From: Prevotella sp. UBA2755
Lineage (GTDB): Bacteria; Bacteroidota; Bacteroidia; Bacteroidales; Bacteroidaceae
Assembly (NCBI GenBank): GCA_002353225.1
Contig: DEJF01000024.1
Span: 1-16,596 of the forward strand
Direction: 5' to 3'
DNA: 16,596 nt
Part shown: in pieces, positions 6,285 through 12,815 of the stretch
Layout: the number at the start of each line of letters is the position of its first letter
Position numbering within the stretch: position 1 is the first letter of the stretch
Position numbers and translations under genes: made by a program
The notes under the pieces: generated by a model
What the model was told of the DNA's origin: nothing
Seen by the model: the letters and a program-made list of their open reading frames with translations, nothing else
The model's database searches: none

Positions 6285-6623
6285 TTATATGCTCTCCAAT
6301 ATCCCCAAATCTGAGTAAGTATAATCTCTGCTGCTCTTCAACTTCTCTTCCATCGACCGATTGGCATTGTCCATAGCATTTTCAAGGTTTCCGCCATTGC
6401 GCTCGAAGTAACCATGAAGTCCTTTGGTCTTGATGAAGAACTCTATTGTCTTTCGATACTCCACACATTGGTTCAGGTCTTTAAGCAATGACTCTTGTGT
6501 TTCGTATGGACGATAGTCTGGCTTGACGGTCAGACGCTTGAACACGTCGCATAGGGACTTGAAGTAGAAGAACTCCGTTGGTCCTTCACCGAGGATGAGT
6601 GCTGTCTGTCGTAGCTTTCCCAT
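6285..6623 (-). CDS. RloB / AbiLii family protein, apparently internally shortened
   Basis: RloB-type proteins are TOPRIM-related partners of AAA ATPases in abortive-infection or restriction-linked loci. The N-terminus TALILGEGPTEFFYFKSL (residues 7-24) holds the GEG-x-TE motif (Glu13, Glu17). The C-terminal half, from about SLLKDLNQCVEYRKTIEFF (45-63) to the end, matches my recollection of the C-terminus of full-length members. The protein has only 112 residues against about 200 in the family. The middle, which should carry the acidic D-x-D motif and the FE-x-WLLLHF-like region, is absent between about residues 38 and 44. The frame is intact, so an in-frame deletion is the simplest reading. 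It lies 1 bp after the ATPase gene. Confidence 0.78.
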   Translation of the reverse strand: MGKLRQTALILGEGPTEFFYFKSLCDVFKRLTVKPDYRPYETQESLLKDLNQCVEYRKTIEFFIKTKGLHGYFERNGGNLENAMDNANRSMEEKLKSSRDYTYSDLGILESI

Positions 6624-6624
6624 A

Positions 6625-7905
6625 TCAGTCCTCCAGATTTATAAAGATACTACCAAGTTCTGGTTTGGCTCCCAATCTGCCAATACGGTATGAATTGTAA
6701 AGCGAGAGATTCTTATGTAAGCCGAAGGAGTCGCCACGAGCATATTCGGATGAAGCAGTCTCTTTGTTCTTCTCGACAAACCACACCACACCTCGGTTCT
6801 CGTTAATCATATCCTGCGACAGGAGGGTGGTCTCCTGACTCGTGATAACCAACTGCGACTTATCGGAGTTGAAGATGAATACATTGAGATAGTAGTATAA
6901 TAGGTCGTTGTGCAGATCCTCGCCCAGTTCATCAAGATAGTACACGTGAGGACTCGTTATCAAGTCATATAATGCATCGAGAATGCGGATATAATTCTGA
7001 GTACCCTTTGACTGCCATCTGAGCGGAATATCAAAATCTCCATTGTCGGAATGGTTCAAGAAGGTGATGGAATCTGAGGTAGGCTTCAACAGAACGTCTT
7101 TCATCTCCTCAGGGATATTCTCTTTCTGGATACGCTCACGAAAATCATTGGGCACAATGCGGTCTTCTACAACAGGTCGATATTCCAGAATGTTCAAGTC
7201 TGCCTTCTGAAGCATCGTGTAATAGAACTTACGCATCTTAGGATTACTGTAAGCGTCCTTCAAAATCTCGACAATGCCTTTGTCTCCGTCACCATCTATC
7301 TCATGGTAGTTGTCCATAATCCAAGTGTGAAGCACATTGAACGGGGCTATGTCTTCTTTTAGAGCAGCCTTTCGGCATACGGACAACACGCTGTGATTGT
7401 TCAAGGTGTTTTCACGGATGCTCTCCTGCGTCTTGACTTGCAGTTTGAGACTCGCACCGAACTTGATGTCTGCCTGTACATTCTCTCCCACAAAACTACG
7501 CTCGTAGAACAGCGATTTGGATTTGTTTGGGTAATAGTACAAGGCTTCACTCAGGATGTGCTTGCCGTTGAATTTAACATCGTAGTCATATCGTGTGCTA
7601 TCGGCATAGAATGACACGTGCATTTCCGTTGGCTCATCTTTGGTGAGTACAAACGGTATGCAACAACTTATTCCTACGGTTGCATCTGACTTGGGCATGA
7701 CCAACAGACGGAACACCTCGTTCAGGGCAATCAACATATTCGATTTACCAGAAGCGTTTGAGCCATATAGGATGCCTAACTTGTACAAGAACACACCATC
7801 AGCAACTTCAGTGACAAGTTCCGAAGACGGTCCCTTCGCTACGAAACTTAATTCCTGCTTGTCTCGAATGGAAAGATAGTTCTTTACCCAAAAATCTCGT
7901 ATCAT
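6625..7905 (-). CDS. AAA/ABC-type ATPase, RloA / AbiLi family
   Basis: This is a 426-residue P-loop ATPase of the SMC/RecF/OLD-like class found in phage-defence loci (AbiL, RloA). Walker A is YGSNASGKSN at 47-56. A signature-like WQSKGTQ lies at 297-303, Walker B is VYYLDE at 321-326, and ITSQET at 354-359 occupies the H-loop place, with Gln where His is common. The N-terminal MIRDFWVKNYLSIRD is the usual opening strand of the family. Length and motifs look intact. It is the first gene of a minus-strand operon with the RloB gene, which starts 1 bp after its stop. Such ATPases typically regulate a partner nuclease or toxin; here the partner seems shortened. Confidence 0.87.
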   Translation of the reverse strand: MIRDFWVKNYLSIRDKQELSFVAKGPSSELVTEVADGVFLYKLGILYGSNASGKSNMLIALNEVFRLLVMPKSDATVGISCCIPFVLTKDEPTEMHVSFYADSTRYDYDVKFNGKHILSEALYYYPNKSKSLFYERSFVGENVQADIKFGASLKLQVKTQESIRENTLNNHSVLSVCRKAALKEDIAPFNVLHTWIMDNYHEIDGDGDKGIVEILKDAYSNPKMRKFYYTMLQKADLNILEYRPVVEDRIVPNDFRERIQKENIPEEMKDVLLKPTSDSITFLNHSDNGDFDIPLRWQSKGTQNYIRILDALYDLITSPHVYYLDELGEDLHNDLLYYYLNVFIFNSDKSQLVITSQETTLLSQDMINENRGVVWFVEKNKETASSEYARGDSFGLHKNLSLYNSYRIGRLGAKPELGSIFINLED

Positions 7906-7940
7906 TTCGTAATATTTTGTTCAATATCGTAATTTTGCTA

Positions 7941-7972
7941 CAAAAATACAAACAATACATGATAATTCCAAT
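7941..7972 (-). promoter_or_regulatory. promoter of the RloA/RloB operon
   Basis: On the minus strand TATTTTTG (7948-7941) matches the -7 consensus TAnnTTTG. ATTG at 7972-7969 stands in the -33 position with a 20 bp spacer. The ATG of the ATPase at 7905 follows after 35 bp. Confidence 0.6.
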
Positions 7973-8184
7973 ATAGTAATGTCGGTTTTTGTAAATATCA
8001 TACGATTTTACATATATTTAACTATATATTGGGTATAGAGAAGGTAAATCCGTACCAGTAAACTGTTCAAAGTAAGTGTCCAATAGTTCATTATTCACTG
8101 TAACATAATGTCAAAGAACGTGGTTTGATGTGGGGGCATTCCTCGATTCTCTTTTGTCTTGGTCCATGCGTAGGAAGGCGTTAG

Positions 8185-8240
8185 TTTGTCGTAAGGAAAC
8201 CCTTGCTTTGTCGTAAGGAAACTCCTGCTTTGTCGGTACC
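8185..8240. repeat. 22-bp tandem repeat, about 2.5 copies
   Basis: TTTGTCGTAAGGAAAC occurs at 8185-8200 and again at 8207-8222, and TTTGTCGGTACC begins the third unit at 8229. The period is exactly 22 bp. Read on the minus strand the unit is rich in GTTTCCTTACGACAAAG. No array-like spacers are present. Confidence 0.85.
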
Positions 8241-8276
8241 TGACTGTCGCTCGGGTCGTCTCACTTTTGACGTTTG

Positions 8277-8284
8277 CAAAGATA
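8277..8284 (-). promoter_or_regulatory. possible orphan -7 box
   Basis: TATCTTTG on the minus strand matches TAnnTTTG, but no TTTG stands at the -33 distance and no clear gene follows. Transcription would run through the 22-bp repeat and an 18-codon ORF at 8111-8167. Confidence 0.25.
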
Positions 8285-8310
8285 CGGAAGTCTGAAAGAG
8301 TTACTATGAA

Positions 8311-8369
8311 CATCCTGACACATCCTGACTCTTCTTGTCACATCCTGACTCTTCTTGACACATCCGTCA
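8311..8369. repeat. 20-bp tandem repeat with CATCCTGA core
   Basis: CATCCTGACTCTTCTTGTCA (8321-8340) is followed by a near-identical unit (8341-8360, one T to A change). Partial units flank them: CATCCTGACA at 8311-8320 and CATCCGTCA at 8361-8369. Confidence 0.85.
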
Positions 8370-8387
8370 ATTGCTTTATTGCCTGGG

Positions 8388-8478
8388 CTCCTCAGTGAAG
8401 GTCGCTCCCTCAAGTCCCCATAGTACGTTCTCTTAAAAGAGAGAACTACGTATGGGGCTTGAAGCCTTCACCTCGGAG
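8388..8478. repeat. long imperfect inverted repeat upstream of glnN
   Basis: Paired blocks are CTCC 8388-8391 with GGAG 8475-8478, GTGAAGG 8395-8401 with CCTTCAC 8465-8471, TCAAG 8410-8414 with CTTGA 8458-8462, CCCCATA 8416-8422 with TATGGGG 8451-8457, and GTTCTC 8427-8432 with GAGAAC 8441-8446. The loop is A-rich. It lies upstream of the glnN promoter and so should not be in the glnN mRNA. Confidence 0.8.
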
Positions 8479-8548
8479 AATGGTCGTCGGGATGCTTGCC
8501 AAGGGGCGTGCGGATGGCTGCCGAGAATAAAGAATTAAGGAGATTTTC

Positions 8549-8579
8549 TTTGAGTAACGGAAAAAAAGTCGTAATTTTG
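8549..8579 (+). promoter_or_regulatory. promoter of glnN
   Basis: TTTG (8549-8552), a 19-bp spacer and TAATTTTG (8572-8579) match the Bacteroidetes -33/-7 consensus very well. The ATG of glnN at 8601 follows 21 bp after the -7 box. Confidence 0.75.
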
Positions 8580-8600
8580 CGCCCAAATTCAGAAACTAAT

Positions 8601-10793
8601 ATGGCAAACAATTTAAGATTTCAGGTCGTAGAGGAAGCCTTCAAGAAGAGAGCGCTCGATGTTAAGGCTCCTGCAGAGAGACCTTCGGAGTATTTCGGCA
8701 AGTACGTCTTCAACAAGCAGAAGATGTACAAATACCTGCCCTCCGACACTTACGACAAGATGATTGACGTGATGGATAATGGTGCCCGTCTGGACCGCAG
8801 CATTGCCGACGCAGTGGCTGACGGTATGAAAAAATGGGCCATGGAGATGGGTGTCACCCATTATACCCACTGGTTCCAACCACTGACGGAAGGTACGGCA
8901 GAGAAGCACGACGCTTTCGTGGAGCACGACGGAAAAGGTGGCATGATCGAGAAGTTCAGCGGTAAACTGCTCGTACAGCAGGAGCCTGACGCCTCGTCAT
9001 TTCCCAATGGCGGTATCCGTAACACCTTCGAGGCACGTGGTTATTCCGCATGGGATCCCACCTCTCCTGTGTTCATCATCGACGACACCCTGTGTATCCC
9101 CACCATCTTCATCGCCTATACGGGTGAGGCACTCGACTATAAGGCTCCCCTCCTCCGTGCTCTCCATGCGGTGGGCAAGGCGGCAACAGATGTTTGCCAG
9201 TATTTCTATGACGACGTTCAGAAGGTACAGGTGAACCTCGGCTGGGAACAGGAGTATTTCCTCGTGGACGAGGGACTCTACTCGGCTCGTCCCGACCTGA
9301 TGCTGACAGGGCGTACCCTGATGGGACATGAGAGTGCCAAGAACCAGCAGATGGACGACCACTATTTCGGTACTATCCCCGACCGTGTGCAGGCTTTCAT
9401 GAAAGACCTGGAGATACAAGCATTGGAACTTGCCATTCCGGTGAAGACCCGTCATAACGAGGTGGCGCCCAACCAGTTTGAGTTGGCACCTATCTTCGAG
9501 GAGTGCAACCTTGCCGTCGACCATAACATGCTGTTGATGTCACTGATGAAGAAAGTGGCTCGCAACCACGGTTTTCGGGTATTGCTGCACGAGAAACCCT
9601 TTGACGGTATCAACGGATCGGGTAAGCATAATAACTGGAGTCTCAGTGCCAACAATGGCGTACTGCTCCATGCCCCTGGCAAGACCCCGGAGGAGAACCT
9701 TCGCTTCGTGACCTTCATCGTGGAGACCCTGATGGCGGTACATAAGCACAACGGACTGTTGAAGGCATCTATCATGAGTGCCACCAATGCCCACCGTCTG
9801 GGTGGTAACGAGGCCCCTCCTGCCATCATCAGTTCCTTCCTTGGTACCCAGTTGACCGAACTCCTCGACCATATCGAGCAGAGTGACAAGAACGAACTCT
9901 TCAACCTGAAAGGAAAACAGGGCATGGAGATTGACATCCCCCAGATTCCCGACCTGATTGTCGACAATACCGACCGCAACCGCACGTCCCCATTCGCCTT
10001 CACGGGTAACCGCTTTGAGTTCCGTGCACCAGGCTCCACCGCCAACTGCGCCTCAGCGATGATCGCCCTGAATGCCGCCATGGCGGAAGCACTCAACTCC
10101 TTCAAGGAGCGTGTGGATGCACTGATAGCAAAAGGTGAGAGTAAGATATCCGCTATCCTCGACGTGCTGCGTGACGATATCAAGACCTGCAAGCCCATCC
10201 GCTTCGACGGCAACGGTTATAGCGAGGAATGGGTGAAGGAGGCGGCTCGTCGTGGTCTCGACGTGGAGAAGTCGTGTCCTGTCATCTTCGAGCACTACCT
10301 CGACGAGAGCAGTGTGAAGATGTTTGAGAGCACCAAAGTCATGAACCACAAGGAGTTAGAGGCACGTAATGAGGTAAAATGGGAGATGTATGTCAAGACC
10401 GTACAGATAGAGGCTCGTGTCCTTGGCGACCTTGCCATGAACCATATCATCCCTGTCGCCACCCACTACCAGAGTAAGTTGATCAAGAACGTACAGGGCA
10501 TGAAGGATGTCTTCTCTGTCGAGAAAGCCGAACGCCTCTCCATCCGTAACATGAAACTCATCGAGGAGATTGCCGAGCGTACGGAGAAGATCGAGCAACT
10601 GGTGGAGGAACTGACGGAGGCACGGAAGGTGGCTAACCGCATTGAGAATATCCACCAGCGGGCCATCGTCTACCACGATACCGTCTGTCCCCACATGGAG
10701 GCTATCCGCAACGAGGCTGACAAACTCGAACTTATCGTGGAAGACGGTCTATGGACCCTTCCCAAATATCGGGAACTGCTGTTTATCAGATAA
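8601..10793 (+). CDS. glnN: glutamine synthetase type III
   Basis: Glutamine synthetase III makes glutamine from glutamate, ammonia and ATP in the cytoplasm and is the main GS of Bacteroidales. With the start at 8601 the protein has 730 residues, the usual size for this family. Family signatures are NQFELAPIFEE from residue 291, the ATP-site segment NGSGKHNNWSL at 338-348, GGNEAPPAI at 401-409 and the downstream RTSPFAFTGNRFEFRAPGS region that holds substrate-binding arginines. An in-frame ATG at 8496 would add 35 residues, but it lies upstream of the promoter at 8549-8579, so transcripts from that promoter cannot use it; MANNLRFQV at 8601 fits the family N-terminus. It stands alone, convergent with the peptidase gene. 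Confidence 0.97.
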   Translation: MANNLRFQVVEEAFKKRALDVKAPAERPSEYFGKYVFNKQKMYKYLPSDTYDKMIDVMDNGARLDRSIADAVADGMKKWAMEMGVTHYTHWFQPLTEGTAEKHDAFVEHDGKGGMIEKFSGKLLVQQEPDASSFPNGGIRNTFEARGYSAWDPTSPVFIIDDTLCIPTIFIAYTGEALDYKAPLLRALHAVGKAATDVCQYFYDDVQKVQVNLGWEQEYFLVDEGLYSARPDLMLTGRTLMGHESAKNQQMDDHYFGTIPDRVQAFMKDLEIQALELAIPVKTRHNEVAPNQFELAPIFEECNLAVDHNMLLMSLMKKVARNHGFRVLLHEKPFDGINGSGKHNNWSLSANNGVLLHAPGKTPEENLRFVTFIVETLMAVHKHNGLLKASIMSATNAHRLGGNEAPPAIISSFLGTQLTELLDHIEQSDKNELFNLKGKQGMEIDIPQIPDLIVDNTDRNRTSPFAFTGNRFEFRAPGSTANCASAMIALNAAMAEALNSFKERVDALIAKGESKISAILDVLRDDIKTCKPIRFDGNGYSEEWVKEAARRGLDVEKSCPVIFEHYLDESSVKMFESTKVMNHKELEARNEVKWEMYVKTVQIEARVLGDLAMNHIIPVATHYQSKLIKNVQGMKDVFSVEKAERLSIRNMKLIEEIAERTEKIEQLVEELTEARKVANRIENIHQRAIVYHDTVCPHMEAIRNEADKLELIVEDGLWTLPKYRELLFIR

Positions 10794-10839
10794 AATAAGA
10801 GGTGAGAAATAAGAGGTGAGAGGTGAGAGATTACCTCTT
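10794..10839. repeat. GAGGTGAG-type short repeat after glnN
   Basis: AATAAGAGGTGAG occurs at 10794-10806 and 10808-10820 (14-bp period), followed by AGGTGAG at 10821-10827. AAGAGGT at 10811-10817 can pair with ACCTCTT at 10833-10839, which could act as a weak terminator for glnN, but no T run follows. Confidence 0.75.
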
Positions 10840-10878
10840 CAACTTTAACAAGCAAGGCTTTGAGAAAGTTGAGTGATA

Positions 10879-11448
10879 TTATGCATCAGGTTTCTCGAAA
10901 TGCTGATAGTCCTTGACAGTGTTCCAGTTGCCACCCCACTTAAAACCGTGCTGAATGAAAAGACGGTAGCAGAGGTCCTGCTTGGTAATCTTATACTTGA
11001 ACTTCTTGTTACGATTGACATACGGTTTGCCAGTAGCAGGCTGGATGAGCATCGTACCGTCTTTCTTCCTGCGGACACAGGGGTTATAGAGGGGATTGAC
11101 ATCGATGGCGAGCCCACGGGCATGGTTCGAGAGTTTCTTACTACCCTCCACCACCCTATAGCAGTAGCATGACGTGTTATTGTCACGCATGGAACGCTCG
11201 TCATCATCCTGATACTCAGAGATCGGACGGATGCGCTCGATGGGATATTTCGCCTTGTAGAGTTCTGCGAATATCTCTTGCAAGTCGTTGGAAATCTTCT
11301 TGTTGCAGATTAGAACACCCGTTTGTGTCTTCCCTTGGAAGTCGATATGCCGGATGTGCAGTGTGTCAAGGGTCACCCCTTGGGGCTGAGCCAATGCGGA
11401 GAATGACAACAGGCACCCTACCCATACTATGAATAACTGTTTCATCAT
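10879..11448 (-). CDS. M15 family (VanY/DacB-like) peptidase, exported
   Basis: This is a zinc D,D- or L,D-peptidase of family M15, acting on peptidoglycan peptides outside the cytoplasmic membrane. Numbered from ATG 11448 (189 residues), a Sec signal peptide covers about residues 1-20 (hydrophobic FIVWVGCLLSFSALAQ). Zinc ligands are visible in SNHARGLAID (His109, Asp116) and DYQHFEK (His183). GFKWGGNWNTVKDYQHFEK is the typical C-terminal block of the M15 type with R-x-L-x-IDVNP. An open frame continues four codons upstream to TTG 11460, but AAGGA at 11450-11454 supports ATG 11448 or the adjacent ATG 11445. It is transcribed from its own promoter, back to back with the next gene. Confidence 0.88.
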   Translation of the reverse strand: MMKQLFIVWVGCLLSFSALAQPQGVTLDTLHIRHIDFQGKTQTGVLICNKKISNDLQEIFAELYKAKYPIERIRPISEYQDDDERSMRDNNTSCYCYRVVEGSKKLSNHARGLAIDVNPLYNPCVRRKKDGTMLIQPATGKPYVNRNKKFKYKITKQDLCYRLFIQHGFKWGGNWNTVKDYQHFEKPDA

Positions 11449-11468
11449 ATCCTTCACCAATTTTGTTG

Positions 11469-11499
11469 CAAAGTTACGACATTATCAATAAAAAGCAAA
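11469..11499 (-). promoter_or_regulatory. promoter of the M15 peptidase gene
   Basis: On the minus strand TTTG (11499-11496), a 19-bp spacer and TAACTTTG (11476-11469) match the Bacteroidetes consensus. The start codon follows about 20 bp downstream. Confidence 0.75.
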
Positions 11500-11505
11500 A
11501 TAAAA

Positions 11506-11537
11506 TTTGCTTTTCTTCTTTCTTATTTGTATCTTTG
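11506..11537 (+). promoter_or_regulatory. promoter of the CarboxypepD_reg protein gene
   Basis: TTTG (11506-11509), a 20-bp spacer and TATCTTTG (11530-11537) match the consensus. It is divergent from the peptidase promoter, and the two -33 boxes are only 6 bp apart, so a common regulator could act on both. Confidence 0.75.
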
Positions 11538-11561
11538 CTCCCAACAAAGCAACGCAAGACT

Positions 11562-12794
11562 ATGGCTACAAGAAGACTATTCATGACAGCGATGCTGTTG
11601 ACGACGATGCTGACTGCATGGGCACAGTCAGTGGTCAGTGGTGTGGTGACCGACCGCCAGACAGGACATCCCCTGAGTCATGTGAGTGTGACGGCAGAGG
11701 GCGGCAAGGCGCATACCGTCACCAATGACGAGGGTTATTTCGTGCTGAAGACAAAGCAAGTACCCCAATACCTGCAACTGAGTCATATCGGCTACAAGAC
11801 CCGTCGCCACCAGTTGAAGGAAGGTACGCAGAACGTGCGGATCATGATGACCGCCAATGTGGTGGGACTGCACGAGGTGGTTATTACCCGTAACGACCCG
11901 TTGGAGATTGTGAAAGCCGCCATGCAGCGTATTGAGTACAACTATCCCGACCGTCCCGAACTGGTGCGTTGCTTCTATCGGGAGACGGCACGTCGTGGTT
12001 CCCGTTTCATCTCTGTCGCCGAGGCAGTGACAGATATGTATAAGAGCGGTTACGACCGTGGTCCCGAGCGTGATGCTGTCGCTATCCTGAAAGGTCGCCG
12101 ACTGATGAGTATGAAGGCAAAGGACACGCTGGGTGTGAAGATACAAGGCGGTCCCGTGATGCCACTGATGGTCGATGTGGCGAAGAATCCCGAATACCTG
12201 CTGAAGGCGGACGAGTTCTATAAATATGCGTTTCACATGGAGATGCCCGCCATCATCGACGACCGGGTGCAGTATGTGGTGAGCATGGAACCTGTGGGGG
12301 CGACACTCTATCCACTGATGTACGGTAAACTGTTCATCGACCAAGAGACACTGGCTTTTACCCGTGCGGAACTGCAACTCGACGTGAGAGACTGGCGCAG
12401 TGCCTCCGAGTATATGCTGGTACACAAACCCTTCGGCTTGCGTTTCCGTCCAAAGGAATTATCCGTGACGGTGGTCTATGAGACTGATGCGCAAGGAATC
12501 ACTCACATGAGTTATGTACGTAACGAGATGCGTTTCAACTGCGACTGGAAGCGACGGCTGTTCGCCGCCCCGTTTACAACGGTGAGCGAGATGGTGGTGA
12601 CTGACCGCCAGCAACAGGGTGATGAGGTGAGACGACCCAGAGGACGTAACTCGTTCGGCATCCGTGAGCGTTTCTATGATAAGGTAGAGTATTTCGATGA
12701 CCCCGACTTCTGGGCAGAGTATAACATCATCGAGCCGACAGAGAGTCTGGAACATGCCATCGGCAAACTGAAAAAGAAGGTAAGGAAACACTGA
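11562..12794 (+). CDS. exported carboxypeptidase-like regulatory domain protein
   Basis: This protein of 410 residues is probably periplasmic or outer-membrane associated. Residues 1-21 form a signal peptide (MATRRLF, hydrophobic MLLTTMLTAWA, Q). A CarboxypepD_reg beta-sandwich follows (SGVVTDRQTGHPLSHVSV through the HIGYKTRR and EVVITR segments, about 25-107), as at the N-terminus of TonB-dependent transporters. The rest (about 108-410) is a beta-rich region of unknown function with PEL-x-RCFYRETARRG early on, similar in style to DUF5686-like Bacteroidetes proteins, but no TonB-dependent barrel is present. The start at 11562 was chosen because the promoter at 11506-11537 excludes the in-frame ATG at 11463. 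It ends 21 bp before the convergent ABC permease. Confidence 0.85.
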   Translation: MATRRLFMTAMLLTTMLTAWAQSVVSGVVTDRQTGHPLSHVSVTAEGGKAHTVTNDEGYFVLKTKQVPQYLQLSHIGYKTRRHQLKEGTQNVRIMMTANVVGLHEVVITRNDPLEIVKAAMQRIEYNYPDRPELVRCFYRETARRGSRFISVAEAVTDMYKSGYDRGPERDAVAILKGRRLMSMKAKDTLGVKIQGGPVMPLMVDVAKNPEYLLKADEFYKYAFHMEMPAIIDDRVQYVVSMEPVGATLYPLMYGKLFIDQETLAFTRAELQLDVRDWRSASEYMLVHKPFGLRFRPKELSVTVVYETDAQGITHMSYVRNEMRFNCDWKRRLFAAPFTTVSEMVVTDRQQQGDEVRRPRGRNSFGIRERFYDKVEYFDDPDFWAEYNIIEPTESLEHAIGKLKKKVRKH

Positions 12795-12815
12795 CGGTGT
12801 CGTCCTTACCCCACC

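Larger units (their letters stand above)
7973..8548. other. gene-free intergenic region with repeats
   Basis: No convincing gene is seen in this stretch between the RloA promoter and the glnN promoter. It holds a 22-bp tandem repeat (8185-8240), a minus-strand TATCTTTG box (8277-8284), a 20-bp tandem repeat (8311-8369) and a long imperfect inverted repeat (8388-8478). The longest open frame, minus strand 8095-8313, runs through the 22-bp repeat and starts inside unrelated sequence, so it is not called. Confidence 0.7.

Noticed and set aside
8095..8313. Minus-strand ORF of 72 codons
   Set aside because: It runs through the 22-bp tandem repeat, has no ribosome binding site, and starts upstream of the only candidate promoter in the region.
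8185..8369. CRISPR array
   Set aside because: The repeats are directly abutting tandem units without unique spacers and there are no cas genes.
8388..8478. Riboswitch or attenuator for glnN
   Set aside because: The hairpin is upstream of the glnN promoter and would not be transcribed with the gene; no known riboswitch pattern was recognised.
8496..8600. N-terminal extension of glutamine synthetase from ATG 8496
   Set aside because: The TTTG-N19-TAATTTTG promoter lies inside it and the protein from 8601 has the normal family length and N-terminus.
9452..10213. Long minus-strand ORF of 253 codons and others antisense to glnN
   Set aside because: They are shadows of a high-GC3 conserved gene and show no domain-like sequence.
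10811..10839. Rho-independent terminator after glnN
   Set aside because: The AAGAGGT/ACCTCTT stem is short with a long loop and no T run, so only a repeat is recorded.
11628..12425. Minus-strand ORF of 265 codons
   Set aside because: It is antisense to the CarboxypepD_reg gene, is His/Gln-rich as expected of an antisense frame, and lacks any recognisable motif.
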